Source: Dactylonectria macrodidyma (lineage: Eukaryota > Ascomycota > Sordariomycetes > Hypocreales > Nectriaceae). Taken from it: a DNA stretch of 64,000 nucleotides. Under the pieces are notes generated by a model, which saw only the letters and a program-made list of their open reading frames with translations, searched no databases and had not been told where the DNA came from. Positions 21,481 to 33,728 of the stretch are shown here, one piece after another. Within the stretch, counting starts at the first letter, position 1; every line of letters starts with the position of its first letter. The stretch covers positions 620,001 through 684,000 of the forward strand of contig JAGMUV010000004.1 of assembly GCA_020744425.1 (NCBI GenBank), read 5' to 3'. The position numbers and the translations under genes are program-made.

Positions 21481-24400
21481 CTACCTGTTATCGTGACTCA
21501 AAGTAAATGCCCGACGTCGAACAACGGCATCATTCTCCCAGAGGCGTGTACCGACTCTCTGGAGACTTATTGGGATATCATCATCGCTGTCACTCTCAAT
21601 GACTTCTTCTGTAAGTTTCTTGTTTCGTAGTTTCTCTTTCATATGCCCCGCGCGTTCTCGCATGGTCCTCGTCCTGTGCAGAGTAGCGCCTCCAGGCTCG
21701 TCATCGGGGATGGCCGCGGGTGCCGTGGCTACCTCTACGGCTGGGACACCGGCCGTACTGCTCTCAGCTATGGGCATCGAGGCTAAAGGCACGCGGCCTG
21801 TGATATTTCGCTGCCGGTAGTTGCCGTAGTCGGGCATCTCGAGCATACCGCTGCGGAATGCGTTGACACCCACGAGCAGCTTGACTAGCTCAACAAGCTC
21901 CTCGAGATATTCGATAATCTCCATCTGGCCTGCCGTGCTGGCATTCCACGAGAGGAAACGCTTCTGCGTGATGAGATGCGCAATCTGCTCCGCTAGCTCG
22001 CCGTTACCTGCGAACACGGCGGGATTGCCTCCTGCTGGCGTGTGCGTGCCACTGCGCGATGCCAGCAACTCGCGAACGTGGTTGACGAGGCGGAGTTGCG
22101 CTAGACGACTTGAAGGAATGAATTGTGGGAGCGGCTGCCAGGTGGTGAGGGCTTCATTAACTGAGAAGAGCACAAGCATGATGCTGGCAGCGACGTTGCG
22201 ACGATAAGCATGTACTTTGGGATTGAGATCCTCGAGCACCGAGGAACCATATTCCTTCCGCAGCTGAATCATGTTGTCCATTCTGTCAATTATTTGATGC
22301 AGGACGTAAACAATTTCCTGGTAGATGGGGGCTAGAGGCTTAAAGCTGCCTTTGAGTCGTGGTTCACTCGAGCAAAATGGGAGAAAAGTCTCAGCAGCCG
22401 CGAGAGCGCCTCGAGCCTTAGCTCGTGCATGGTTGAATCTTTTCTGCAGAGCGGGAGCGCGCAGTTCGAGCTTTTCAGGGCAGTCGATGCCAACCGCCAT
22501 GGCGGACTGCATATCCTGAACCTGTCTGACCGATGCGGAGAGTGATTCAAGGAGACGATCGCGTGCTCTGACCGGGTATAGAAACACTTCCACGACCAAG
22601 GCGACAGCCCCTCCGACCACGAACGCAGTGAGCCTCTTGTAGAAATTCTCAACTGCTGTACCATTTCCATTCATGGCAGCTGTGCTCTATTAGCGTGCGG
22701 AAGAAGAAAAAAAGGAGTGCTGGACAAACCTAGTCCGACTACCACCATGGTGAAGCTAGAAACCATACCGGCCTTGACGTATTTTGTCCCGAGTTGGACG
22801 TAGAAGGAAGGAAATATGCCAATGACCAATATAGCAACCATGGCGATGCGATTGCCTCTCCCCATTTCGAAAGCTAAATAGCCCCAAACACACCCAGCGA
22901 TGACGCCGCTGAGTCGTAGAAAGAAGATGAAGAAGGAAGTGCCAATAGCAACCTCGAATACGAGAAACAGCTGCATGGGAGCCCATATACCGCGCACTTC
23001 AGCGTACCAGCCGTTCCAGGATGAGACTAGAGCAGGCCAGCTAACGCAGAAGACAGCAATGGCTAGTTTAAGAGCATAAGCAACATCATCTGAGTCCTGC
23101 ATCCATTCCAGTGTATCAGCGGCCTTGCCCCTCAACTTTAGCATCCAGGGGATCTCGGACGGCTTGTCTTCCTCCTTGGTTGTGCTATCATTTGGACCGT
23201 CTTGCCCCGATGGCTTTCCAACCCCCATCTGGTCGCGTCCCCTTTCCTCGTCCATATTCGTTTGCCGCGCATTGTTTTCGTGTTTCGGAGCCTGATCCTG
23301 GGTCTTGGGTTTCGAACCTGGTGTGTTTTTACCTCGACGGACGTCTTTACGAGCGGCCTCTGGGAGGACCAAGCCATCGCTCTCGCCGCCGGTTGTCAGC
23401 CATTGACGAATACTGGTATGTCGGGGCAACCAGAGGGATGATTTGTCATGATTAGCTTTTCGTTCCTCGACAACCTTTCTCACATGACGAAGCATCTGTA
23501 GAACATGCATGGCAGATTGGCGAAACGCAAGCACGAAAGAAGAGATCAGAAACGTCTCCATTCGAGGCATGAAATCGATACCATGACCGCTGGTGTCCAT
23601 TGCCGATCGCTTAAGCTCGCTCGCACAGCTAGCATCAAAGTGGGAGAGCGCTTCTGTGAAGTGATCGATTCTCAGGTCTAGCTCCTCAAGATGAATTCCG
23701 GATGGGGCTGGAGCCCCAGAAGGTAATCTGGGGACGTCATAACAATATGCGAGACACGAAACGACGAGCGTAAAAGCCTCCTTTAGAGCCAATTCGAAGT
23801 CCTGAACGGGCTTACGAATCCGTTCGAGAATGGATTCAAGCAAGTTAGCACTGCTGGCTTCGATCTCCCTGATGGGCTTGGCGTTTTCTACCCTCCGGAG
23901 ATAGTCATCTATTGTTGACATTCGCCTAATCTCACTCGACTCGCTGACGTAACTGTCCGTTGTGGTGAGATCATCTCCAGTACTGCGCGTTTCGTTTTCA
24001 AGAACGACAAACTTGTTCTCGCAAGCGCTAATGAGAGTGACGGTACTCTGTACCAGATTAGACATATACGCGGTACTGAGTGGCTTCATACTGCTGGGAG
24101 GCAGTGGGGAGATGGAAATCTCGTAGTTGATCTCCCGCTGAGCAGCCTTGCAACGGGCTAGATGGGTACGGAGCTTCGCCTTTCTGCCCGTCAAGCTGGC
24201 AATGGTGGTCTGCTGAATGGGGATTGTGGAAGCTCTGTACCGGCCTTGTGTCGACTGAAATGGGTTAGGAAACTCGCCGAGGAACTTCCGCCAGGGCCCT
24301 TTCTTCTTGCGCTTTGGCTTGTCTGCAGCACTCTTGACTGTGTTCATAGCGGCAAGGCCGTCCCCGCCGGGGGTGACAAACCAGTTGGTGGCTCTTGTAA

Positions 24401-25019
24401 GAGTTTCCATCGTCTCACACAAGGTATCAATGGTCGATAACCCAAGGAAGCTGCTTGAGAGTTCGGGAAACAGAAATATGTTGAAGAAAAGGGTGACACC
24501 CCCTCCTGCGAGAAGGGGGTAATAGACGTGGGTGAAAACGGCTAGAGTGACCGCCTGGGAACTGCCGAGGAGGACGATGATGGAGGCAATCAGGAGAAAG
24601 GCGACCATGGTGAAGAGACGAGGACTCGAAGACCGCACATAGCCATGAAAGAGCACCGAGATGAGCAGGAATATGGCTCGGACGGCGTATGCAGCAGGCT
24701 GGTTGCTATCGAGAAGTAGGCTGGAGAGGTAGAGGCCGAGAAGAGACCACCCAAGGCCAAAAAGAGAACCTAGCAACACCATGAGGAGCGATTCAATCAT
24801 CATACCCATGCGCTGGCCGGGGTGGGCAAAGACAGTGACCATGGGACAGAGGAATGTCGAAGGGCCGAAGACGGCGACGGCTCTGGGATGGATGACGATG
24901 ATGACGGCGACACCGCAGGCAACGGAGCACTTCACGATGCGTTGCCAGAGATCATTGGTCCGATAGTCACCCCAGAAGAGCTTGACCAGCCTCTTGGCTA
25001 GCTTTGCGAAGGAGAGCAT
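21481..25019 (-). CDS. BRE4: BRE4-like membrane protein (aromatic-acid-exporter / DUF2421 family)
   Basis: Two exons (25019-22730 and 22679-21481, 50-nt intron) give about 1162 residues. The N-terminal half has a block of hydrophobic helices (about residues 30-190) followed by a soluble region, then a second block of helices beginning near YALKLAIAVFCVSWPALVSS and continuing past the intron, then a cytosolic C-terminal region. This duplicated six-helix plan is the fungal ArAE_2/FUSC-type family that includes yeast and fission-yeast Bre4 (brefeldin A sensitivity), thought to be membrane transporters. The intron joins VVVGL to AAMNGNG in phase 1 and lies within the last hydrophobic block. Its substrate cannot be told from sequence. 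The gene ends 260 bases from SPT3, tail to tail. Confidence 0.87.
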
Positions 25020-26456
25020 TTTGGTGGCGGCGGTATTATCGACGATAGGGCTGGTGAGAGAACTGCCGCGTCATAGGCCATCCCATGGCATCCCGTTGAC
25101 TTGAGGGCTGCCGCCTCGAGTTAGGTGTGTGGTGAGAGCTGGGATGAGGAGGAAGGAGAATTGATGAGAAGACAAGCCATGCAAGGCAGCGAGAGTCGGT
25201 TGTTATAAATTAGAGTGATGGAGATGGGAGGTATGACAATTGCTTTGCGCGGAAGAGAAAAGGCGTCGAGGTGATATAGTGCCGGTGCATTACGACGCTA
25301 GGATGGCAGGAACGAGAACGGCAGGCACGAGGACGGCAAGTGCTAGCATGGCAAGTTTGTCGTTGGGCGGGAATTGCCCGAGAAGAGATATGGAATCATG
25401 CCAGATAGCGGGGGTGAAGGTCTTGGTGTCTCGGGAAAAGCGACCTATGTCGACCAAAACTGTCGCTTCCTAGGTTTAGGCGCTTCGATTAATTCTAATG
25501 TCAGCCTTGTGTGGGGAAGAAGACATTACTCGAAGTCTTGGACTGCCATGCGCAGAGAATGATGAAGTAGATCTCGAAACGATCCCTGCATTTCCCAGGG
25601 TGCTTTCCGTTTTCCTGCTGCCCGACATGAACAACGACCCGAGGGACGGTTAGCGCAGTGTCCTACGTTAATTAGGTAGGATCTCTAGGTATCACCAGAC
25701 GACATGTTCTCACAACTGGTATAGTTTCTTGAGCATTCCTTGGGACGGGTTCGTATGCAGTGGAAAGACTACCAGCTGATTGGCCGACATCCCCCGAAAC
25801 GGCACGCGACAGTGACGACACTGCGGCTTTCGAATCGCTTTGGTTGAGACTTGTCACCTCAAGGTATCACCGTTAGCTTTGTTATTAATGTCGGTGCTTT
25901 GTTGATAAGCCTGACCAAAGGCTAGCTAGGGTCCATCTGGGCCGCGTTTTTGGGCTGCGAAAAATGCCAGGTCTTTTTCCAAGGGGGGGCCGCGTTGAAC
26001 GCTGAATTCTTGTTCTTATACATACCTACCTAGGTAGGTAGGTAGTAGTTCAACCGTATGCAGTGTGGTGTTACTGGAGGAGCCTGTTGTGCATGATATT
26101 GTCTCATGCAGCAGACGGTTGTCCGCCTGGCTGCCCTGTCATGTTACTTGTGGCTGTGGCGCCTGGAAGCCATCACCATTGGTACAATATACGGTGCAGC
26201 TAGCGCTGAAATACAGCGGTAGCTTGCGGCTCTTCAGTGGGAACATCCCCCCTAACCCTCTAATTGGCAGCGCCCAATCACCATGTCCCCTTCTGCCCCG
26301 CGACAGCTTCGGGCTTGGGGGTACGTGCTTTGGCCTGCAACTTGACTGTCCGCCATTCCCGCGCATCCCATCTTATCCCACCCAGCCTCATCACCAGCAA
26401 CTTGGATAATCCTCAGCTCCGGCGCACCCTCACAGGCCCCGAACCGATTCGTCGCC
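25020..26456. other. Divergent intergenic region, BRE4-like gene / AP-2 sigma
   Basis: About 1.4 kb with no supported gene. It holds degenerate GGCA-rich repeats around 25310-25355 and the 18-base palindrome at 26023-26040. Both flanking genes are transcribed outward. Confidence 0.4.
26023..26040. repeat. Perfect 18-bp palindrome of CCTA/TAGG units
   Basis: TACCTACCTAGGTAGGTA reads the same on both strands and is followed by two further GGTA units. It lies between two divergent genes about 420 bases before the AP-2 sigma start. It could be a hairpin-forming repeat or a protein-binding site; nothing else indicates a function. Confidence 0.85.
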
Positions 26457-26956
26457 ATGCTCTCCTTCATCCTCATCCAAAACAGACAGTACGCCCACCC
26501 ACCGCTCTCTTCCCCATCACAATCCCTCCTCAAAGCTGACCTCTCCTCCTCTCCAGGGGCAAGACCCGCCTCGCCAAGTGGTACGCCCCCTTCAGTGACG
26601 ACCAGAAGATCAAGCTCAAGGGCGAGGTCCACCGACTCGTCGCCCCCCGCGACCAAAAGTACCAGTCCAACTTCGTCGAGTTCCGCAATAACAAGATCGT
26701 CTACCGCCGCTACGCTGGCCTCTTCTTCTGCGCCTGCGTCGACACCAACGACAACGAGCTCGCCTACCTGGAGGCCATCCACTTTTTCGTCGAGGTCCTC
26801 GACGCCTTCTTTGGAAACGTATGCGAACTCGATCTCGTATTCAACTTCTACAAGGTCTACGCCATTCTTGACGAGGTCTTCCTCGCCGGCGAGATCGAGG
26901 AGACTAGCAAGCAGGTCGTCCTTACGAGGTTGGAACATCTTGACAAGCTCGAATAG
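26457..26956 (+). CDS. APS2: AP-2 clathrin adaptor complex, sigma subunit
   Basis: Two exons (26457-26488 and 26557-26956) give 143 residues, the normal size for an AP sigma chain. The whole protein is a longin-like fold: [10 protein letters not shown], then GKTRLAKWY, a central [16 protein letters not shown], the family block [17 protein letters not shown] and [20 protein letters not shown]. The IHFFVEVLD and [12 protein letters not shown] versions match sigma-2 best. The complex recruits endocytic cargo with dileucine signals at the plasma membrane; in hyphae AP-2 also supports polar growth. The intron sits after the tenth codon (QNR-QGKT), joining in phase 2. Confidence 0.96.
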
Positions 26957-27309
26957 ACTGCCCCTTTCTACCTGGCGGCAGTCTTGGTGGTGGATACTGC
27001 TGCTGTGCATTCTTCGCCCCTCATGTAACGATGGGCCCTTCGTCTTCTTGCACACATAACTAGGCGGCTGGCGGGAGTTTCGGCGTTCCAGGACCGTATA
27101 ACGGTTGTCATTTCATCAATATACCACCGGGACTTTTGTATATCCCTAATGCCTTTTGTTGATGTACCCCTTCTGCATAAAAGCGCCTTTAAAACTGATT
27201 GCCAAACCCCAGGAAGCGAGCAAAAGAAAGAAACCAAGTGCTGTTCGCAAATGTACCTCAACTCCATGCCCCTGACCAAAACTGCACAAAGTTCATCTCC
27301 ACTTTGTTT
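26957..27309. other. Short convergent intergenic region
   Basis: This lies between the 3' end of AP-2 sigma and the 3' end of the small minus-strand gene. No features were recognised. Confidence 0.4.
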
Positions 27310-28044
27310 TCAAATTCCACCGTGTCTACGATCTTCTTCGCATTCTTTCGCATCACACATGTCGATCGCGGCTGGTTTCGAGAATACGTTGACCAAAGTG
27401 TTGTTCTGAGAGCCGAAAAGCTCTACCACGACCGCGTCATAAGATGAGAACTGGTCCTTTTTCTTGGTCACGTACTCCTGTGGTGGGGTGATGGGGTCTT
27501 GATCCGAAGCCGAGGAGGCAGAGCTGGGGCTCCAATACTTGTAAGAGCCTTGGTTATTCGACGATGTTGGTGAGTGCAAGTTGGTGTTCTCAAAGTCGGA
27601 TTGTCCCAGAGAACCACTTTGGTGCATCGGACGCATCGTCGGACTCGAACCTGGTAGCCTGAGTAGTATCCGTGAATCCATCGGCCGTTTGTCTCTTGTT
27701 GCCTTGGAGTGATGCCACTGACGGCCACGGCCAAGCGGGGGCAGCTTGAGGGAAACGAGGGAGGGGACATGATTGGGATACGGGGATGGGGAGAGAAGGC
27801 GGAGGAGGGTGAAAGGGGTGTCCCTAGCCGCCTGTCCATCCGCCACCCGGCGTCGGTCCGTTATTCGCCAGACCACTGGCCTTCTTCGTGCCTAGTTTGA
27901 TGCCGGGTATGGGGAGTCCGTAGCTGCTCCGGTTCTAGACGTCCGTTAGTGCTGAGTTGTGAATGTATCTTAGGGTTCTCTACTCACAATGCCACGATGA
28001 TCATCTTTATCGTCCGCTGGCGCGGAAAGTATACACGGAAACAT
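27310..28044 (-). CDS. Small hypothetical protein, multi-exon model
   Basis: I do not recognise this protein. A consistent model has exons 28044-27988 (MFPCILSAPADDKDDHRGI), 27934-27847 (beginning NRSSYGLPIPGIK) and 27650-27310, about 161 residues. The first intron has a strong GTGAGT donor and a CACTAACG branch with TCTAG acceptor. The second intron is less sure: its donor GTGGCG is weak, and earlier GT sites in the same exon also fit the frame. The last exon is Ser/Asn/Gln-rich, with KYWSPSSASSAS and then YDAVVVELFGSQN. No signal peptide, membrane segment or known domain was seen. An alternative upstream ATG (28192) opens another 61-codon frame that does not join well. The exact exon borders are uncertain. 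Confidence 0.42.
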
Positions 28045-28847
28045 CGTTGCTGCGTGTGAGATTCGGGCGAGCATCGTTCAGGTGTCTCTCCAGAGTCCTC
28101 TGGCGCATGACTTGGAGGTCGAGAAGGCTTCGAAGCCCAATGCAGCCCACGATCTCACGCATGTTGCGCGGGATGGTCTCGTTTGAGTCCATTTTCTGAA
28201 TATGGTGATTGAGTTGACACAGAAAGAGAAGTTAAAAACTGATAGCCGTTACTTGACAGTGGCTTCTGGATGATGGCTGAAACGAAACTGGAGTGTCAAA
28301 AGAGGAATTGTGGGAAGGTTGAGCTGGGAAGGAGAAAAGTGAAGTGTAGAGTAGGAAAGGGAGATTTATAGGGGAGAGGGGAGATAACAAAGTTGCTGGC
28401 CTATTGTCAAGCCAAGAACAATAAGAAATTCGTTTGCAAAAAAGGGCGTTGGTGGCTTCAACGGCAGGTCAAAGTGGAGAGCGAGGTGAAGTGAGAGTGA
28501 AGTGAGGCAAGGGATGTTGCAAGTGTGGCTTCGGCGCGGCAATGCGCAATACTCATGGAAGCTGCATGTGTTCGCGTAAGTAACGCCCAGCCATGAAGCC
28601 GAGTGCGGTCTTTTCTGAAACTTTATAATCAGCATGGTTAGGCGGATGAAGCATCCGCTTGCTTGCAACCGCCAACATGACAAGACCTCCTCCGCTGTAT
28701 CACACTCGCGGTAAACCACAATTATGGCTACCAGCTCGCATAAAGAAACAAGTTTATGAATTTAAAATGGCCCACATAACTCCATGTGTCGTAAAGTAAA
28801 AATGCCCAGTGCTTTACCCCCTCCTCTCCATGCCCTCTATGCACTCC
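28045..28847. other. Intergenic: promoter of small gene and 3' end of IST1
   Basis: No supported gene. Purine-rich stretches around 28190-28380 on the plus strand are a pyrimidine-rich leader when read on the minus strand, which fits the promoter of the small minus-strand gene. Confidence 0.4.
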
Positions 28848-29801
28848 CTACCTCTTCTTCAAAGCCGCAAACCTCGCCTCCAAGTCTTTGATATCCGGGA
28901 CATCTCCCTCGGGGCCCTTCTTCTTCGCCGCAGCTTCCATCTTCTTGTTCGGTTTCAGCTCCACCGATCCCAACGTCACCTTGGGATGCACGTTGTCCGT
29001 CGTCATCCGCGGCGGTGTCACAGTTAACGGGCTCGTCGGAGGCCCGAGTCTCTTCAGCGGCGTACTCACAGGCTTGGAGGGGTCGGCTTGTAGGGGGTCA
29101 GCCAGAACCTTTTGCTCCTTGCCACCAGCGTCGTCATCGTCGCCGAAATCGTCATCGTCCAGGAGCTCCGGCGGTGGTGTAGCAACCTCCCGCTTAGGCC
29201 ACTCCACGCCATACGCCTTGGCGATCTCCTCTAGGTACCCGACAACCAGCTCTTCTCGCGGCGGCTCCACGCTCAGCTTCTTGACGACCTTGGGGTTGAC
29301 CTTGCCGTCCGAGTTCTCCATAGCTGCGAGCACAAACTCCTTACCGTACTTCTCCACTAGCAGCCCGCGCACCGTTGCCAGCTCCTTAATCTCCGTCTTG
29401 GGTGCTGCGTAGATGAGACTCTTGATGGCCTCTTCGAGTCCAGGGTCGCAGATGGAACCCTCCATTAGGCCGGCACGCGCTAGTAGCAGCTCGCAGTATA
29501 GCTCGAGGATCTCGTGGAGCTCGGTGGTGATGTCGGCTCGGATGATGTTCTCGACGCGGATGCGCGCTGAGTCGATCTTCTCGGCCTCGAGGAGCTGGGC
29601 CATGGCCCTTCGCTGCGTCTTGCCTAGCTGCTCGTCGCGCTGCTGCACCATGCGCAGGCGCGCGATGGCGAGCTTCAGCTGGACCTTGAGCTTGGTCTGC
29701 GCAGAACCCATCCATGTTAGCAATTGCGTCACTCGCCCACAAGCATGGCGGGGTAGCGCGGGGGTATAGCTCACCAGCAGAGTGGTACCTGGAGGCGCCA
29801 T
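28848..29801 (-). CDS. IST1: IST1 homologue (ESCRT-III associated)
   Basis: Two exons (29801-29775 and 29696-28848) give about 291 residues. The Ist1 domain covers roughly residues 5-180: KLKVQLKLAIARLRMVQQR, then KTQRRAMAQLLEAEKIDSAR, RVENIIRADITTELHEILELY and a C-terminal segment with IKELATVRGLLVEKYGKEF. Ist1 binds Did2 and the Vps4 ATPase and tunes ESCRT-III disassembly at multivesicular bodies. The tail is acidic (ELLDDDDFGDDDDAGG), then proline/threonine-rich, and ends in a short helix PDIKDLEARFAALKKR that resembles a MIT-interacting motif. The first exon codes only nine residues (MAPPGTTLL), so automated annotation could miss it. Confidence 0.94.
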   Translation of the reverse strand: MAPPGTTLLVSYTPALPRHACGRVTQLLTWMGSAQTKLKVQLKLAIARLRMVQQRDEQLGKTQRRAMAQLLEAEKIDSARIRVENIIRADITTELHEILELYCELLLARAGLMEGSICDPGLEEAIKSLIYAAPKTEIKELATVRGLLVEKYGKEFVLAAMENSDGKVNPKVVKKLSVEPPREELVVGYLEEIAKAYGVEWPKREVATPPPELLDDDDFGDDDDAGGKEQKVLADPLQADPSKPVSTPLKRLGPPTSPLTVTPPRMTTDNVHPKVTLGSVELKPNKKMEAAAKKKGPEGDVPDIKDLEARFAALKKR

Positions 29802-30497
29802 GGCGAGTCGATTAATAGGCGCTGTAGCAAAGCGGGAGAAGGCGAATACGGTAGAGGATGGGGAAAGGAGCGAGTTTCTATGAGAACGACAGTGATAAAG
29901 GGAGGGAAGAGAGGCTGTGGTGGTGTCGACAAGGCAGACGTATCGGGACCCATCGGCCTATGAGCTCACGCAGCTGCCTCAGCCCCACCACGGCGCCATG
30001 ACAGCTTCACCAATGACCAAAAAACCACCACGCGGACATCTCAGGCATCACAGATTCTCTTTCCACGTCGATCCAGGCAACCAAGAACATGCCTCGCTCT
30101 ACGGTACTACCACCTGTCATTACGCCGCGTCATCTAAACCGGATATAATTTCAAGTCAAAAATTCCCAGGCGTGGCTTGCTTTGCCTTATTATTATCCGA
30201 CAAATAAATGCCTATTCTGTCTAAGTATGTTACACTTCCATGCCTAACCAAGCCCACCTGGGGAATATGCAGCTCCATCCATCGTTCCATACCTGATGCT
30301 AAGGCACAGCTCCAGAAAACCGCAGGAGATCCATCATCGCCATAAACGCCATGTCCAAACCTTCACAGCCATCCATACATGCTCATACACTGACCAATCT
30401 TTCGGCAACGCTTTCAGCGCGCTTCTGTGCAGCTTGGTCCTCCTCTCTAGAATGGGGGATACAACCCTGTTGTCTAGATACCTTCCAAGGTACCCAT
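29802..30497. other. Intergenic between IST1 and NMA111
   Basis: It holds the IST1 promoter and the NMA111 3' UTR, since both genes lie on the minus strand. No other feature was seen. Confidence 0.4.
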
Positions 30498-33400
30498 CTA
30501 CTCCATGCTGGCATCCTCAGCAACCGGCGCGACGCCGTCGATTGCCTCTCCTTTGATGACTTGCTTGCCTTCATACGAAACCCTCCGCCACCCGCATGCT
30601 TCCGTGTCGTCCTTGATCAACTCCATCGTGGGGAAGTAGTGTTCGTTCTTCTTCATCGTAATGACCCATGGTACGCAGTCAAAAGTAACCGCCTTCAGCC
30701 GGAAGTCTGCGTCGATGTTAGAGATTATAGTTCTACCCGACAAGGAAGGATGGGTCAACTTACAGGTATTGTCAGGGATTTCTCTGGTTGCAGCGATGAA
30801 CGACTCGAGATCGGGTGTGGGAGTGCCATTCACATGGGTGATGAAATTCGTTGGGGCAACGCCATACTGGTAAGCTGGGGAACCACGGATACGACTTGAC
30901 ACATAGACTTCACTATGCAACTTGCTGATTTGCTGACGAACAGCCTGGTGAGGTCTGTGAAGGATGGCACCGCAGAACGAGACGGCGTGGTTCGTCTCTG
31001 CGTCGTCTACGGAGACAGTTGGGAGTTGAAGGTGCAGCTCTTCGCACTCACGGACAACCACTGCGTCTAGGACCTCATGCGAGTACATCACATCGAAGTC
31101 AGAGATGGTGGTGCACACTTTGCCGTTCAGCTTCAGAATGATGTCGCCTTCAAGAAGCGATACAGGGTGGTTGGTGCGTTCGAATGTCCGCTTGCTAACC
31201 ATGAAAAGCTGGTGATGTGATCTGTTGGCTTGGGTGACCTTCTTGATCCACTCGTCAGAGACACCCATCACTGACGCCTGTGACATCTGGATAGCCCTGA
31301 ACTCAACGGATAGGATGCGCAAGTGAGGTGTCTCTCCCTTCTGGATAGTCTCAATGACAGGGAGCAAGGTCTTTGTTCCCAAACCCAGGTAGTACTCTTC
31401 ATCTCGCTGACTGCATGGTGACCGCTCACCAAGATACGAGAGCCAGAGCGCCTGCACAGTGCCATCTGGAGCAACGAGAACACCGCTGTTGCAAGAGGAA
31501 CCTAGGTTGCTGTCGATGGTAATTGCGTCAACATTGACGGCTCTGTATCGAGGAGCGCCCGAGTTGGCAGGGATAGCAACTGCCGTGATCTCGGTGACAG
31601 TGGTAGAACCATGTACAACACGACCAATTCGGTTGTGGCCAAGAAAGTATGTCTTGGCACCTTGGGTGAGGACCTCATTGCTCAGGCGGGCGCTCATCAC
31701 AGGCGCATCAACGAGCGAGGGGTCATATTTGATGATGGCATAGTTCTGCAGGGGGTGAAGGAAGACCACCTTGCCGTCCACAATGATGGAGTCTGCGATA
31801 GTGACAGTGATATCGCAGAGGTCATAAGGGACAATAGCTCTCGAAATCAACACGAGGCCCTTCTCAGCGTCGATGACGAGACCCATGCCCCATCTTCGGT
31901 TCTTAGGAAATCCGTCTAGCTTCATAGGCATGGTGCAATTGATGTGAACGAAGCTTCGGATGAGGTCCGCGATGCCAGGGTGAGGCATGTGGTCCAGTTC
32001 GATGAAAGAAGCCGATCGCCGCGTCGGGGGAACTGGGGGGAGGGGATCACCCAGATCAGAAAAGTCCCACACTCCCGACTCGTCATTTCGGACGGCGAGC
32101 TTCATCTTGGAAGCCCAGTGGCGGTCCACGTAGATAATGGTCGTGTTCAGGGTGTGCAGATCCCTAAGGTGCTTGTACGTGACCACGATCCTCGCGCGGT
32201 CAGGGATACCCTTCATTACTTGAATAAAGGTATCAAGGTCAGGTACTTTATGGTGGTCTACCGTCTGAATAATCCAGCCATTATCGGTGTTTTCAAATCG
32301 GAAGGATCCGGCGGACTCGCAGACATAGACACCCTTGACGGGTACAGCGTAGAGTCGAGCCTGTTGGTAAGAAAGATCGTGGAAGCTAGCACCAGCCACA
32401 GAGACAAAGCGATCAGGGGTGATCTTGTGAAGATCACCAACCTGGATGTCAACCTCAACATCCTGGCCACCACGCTGGAGGTGTACCTTGATGGTCCCTC
32501 CAACCTGAGAGTCCAAAATGTCATCGAGTCTGATGAACTGGGTGATGAGCTCCCCGTTCACCTTGATGAGGACGTCACCCTCCATAATCTTCGAGTCCGA
32601 AGGGCCCTGTGGAAGCACAATCTCAGCAACCAACATGTTCGTCTCATCGGGGAATTGCTGTCGCATAGCGGCCTCCCACTCTGGAGTTAGACCCAGCCGG
32701 CGGCACTCGTCGAACGGCTTGAGGAGGAACTGGCACTGAATGTCACCTCGAGTGATGGGTTTACCAGCCTGAATGCACTGTAGGGCTCGTAGAGGTCGGT
32801 CGAGAGGGAGGAAGTAATCGGTAGAGGCTCCGTCACATCGACCACCAGCCAATAGAGCTACGGCGCATCCGTCTTTGTTCACGACAGGACTGCCTGAGCT
32901 TCCTCCAGTGGCGGCGGCGTTAGCCTGGTAGTAACATGTGTTGAAGTCGCAGTAGCCCTCGCCGTATTCAGGGGCGTTTCGATCCAATCGACTAATGACT
33001 CCCGACATAATACTCAGCTTTTCACCACCATCGTTGCCGACAACTCTAATCTCCACGCCAACTAGGCGAACATATTAAATTATACTCTCTATGATATGAC
33101 GCGGTCGCAATTCGCGAAGGAGAGGTTGCATACCTTTAGCAAGGTCAGGACATAGTTCCAGTCCATCCACATGCATGTACTTGATAGCCTTGGGATCGTA
33201 TTTCAGGATGCCAAAGTCGTGAACGGGATCGCGGTAGACGGGGTAGCAGTCGACTTCCTCGTGGTTGGAAAAGACACAGTGACCCCAAAAGGGACCAGAA
33301 CCGACGACGTGACGGTTCGTCAGGATGTATCTAAGAAAGGGGGAGCGTCAGCGATGGTAATTACGGAAGCGGTGTCGAGGGATTACAAACCCGCGTTGAG

Positions 33401-33728
33401 AATCGACGACATATCCAGTAGCCTCACTGGAAACAGCAGGGTCGGTGTCGAACGAACAGGTCTGACAGAATCGGATGGCGACGACGTTGCGCACAACCTT
33501 CTGGATGGTATCCTGCCACTCTCCTAAGCTTCCTGGTGTTCCGATATACATGGCGGCGTGTGAGTGAAGGTCGTCGGTCAAGTCAGAGTGGTCGTCGTAC
33601 TCGACAATATCAGGTGTGTTGTCATCAGCCGAGAGCTTTCCGTTGACGGGTCGCTTGGACGGGGGAACCTGGTCGGGCGAACTCGGGGCCTTTCTCTTGG
33701 CCCTTGCCGAGGCCGTAGTGCCATTCAT
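30498..33728 (-). CDS. NMA111: Nma111 nuclear serine protease (HtrA/Omi type with PDZ domains)
   Basis: Exons 33728-33391, 33330-33134, 33061-30764 and 30706-30498 give about 1013 residues, the normal size. The family contains two HtrA-like halves, only the first active. The triad is visible: His near 120 in TNRHVVG, Asp near 151 in DPVHDFGIL and Ser near 234 in [12 protein letters not shown] domains follow ([25 protein letters not shown]), then a degenerate second protease half and further PDZ sequence. The N-terminus has basic patches ([16 protein letters not shown]) fitting nuclear import. Yeast Nma111 is pro-apoptotic under stress and affects lipid homeostasis. The last intron (57 nt) contains no stop and is divisible by three, so it is easily mistaken for coding; removal restores NTYFRLKAV. 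The start fits the usual MNGTT beginning. Confidence 0.93.

Noticed and set aside
27636..27662. GGTTCGAGTCC on the minus strand, resembling a tRNA T-arm
   Set aside because: The flanking bases do not form the five-pair T stem, and there is no acceptor or anticodon arm; the sequence fits the small coding gene better.
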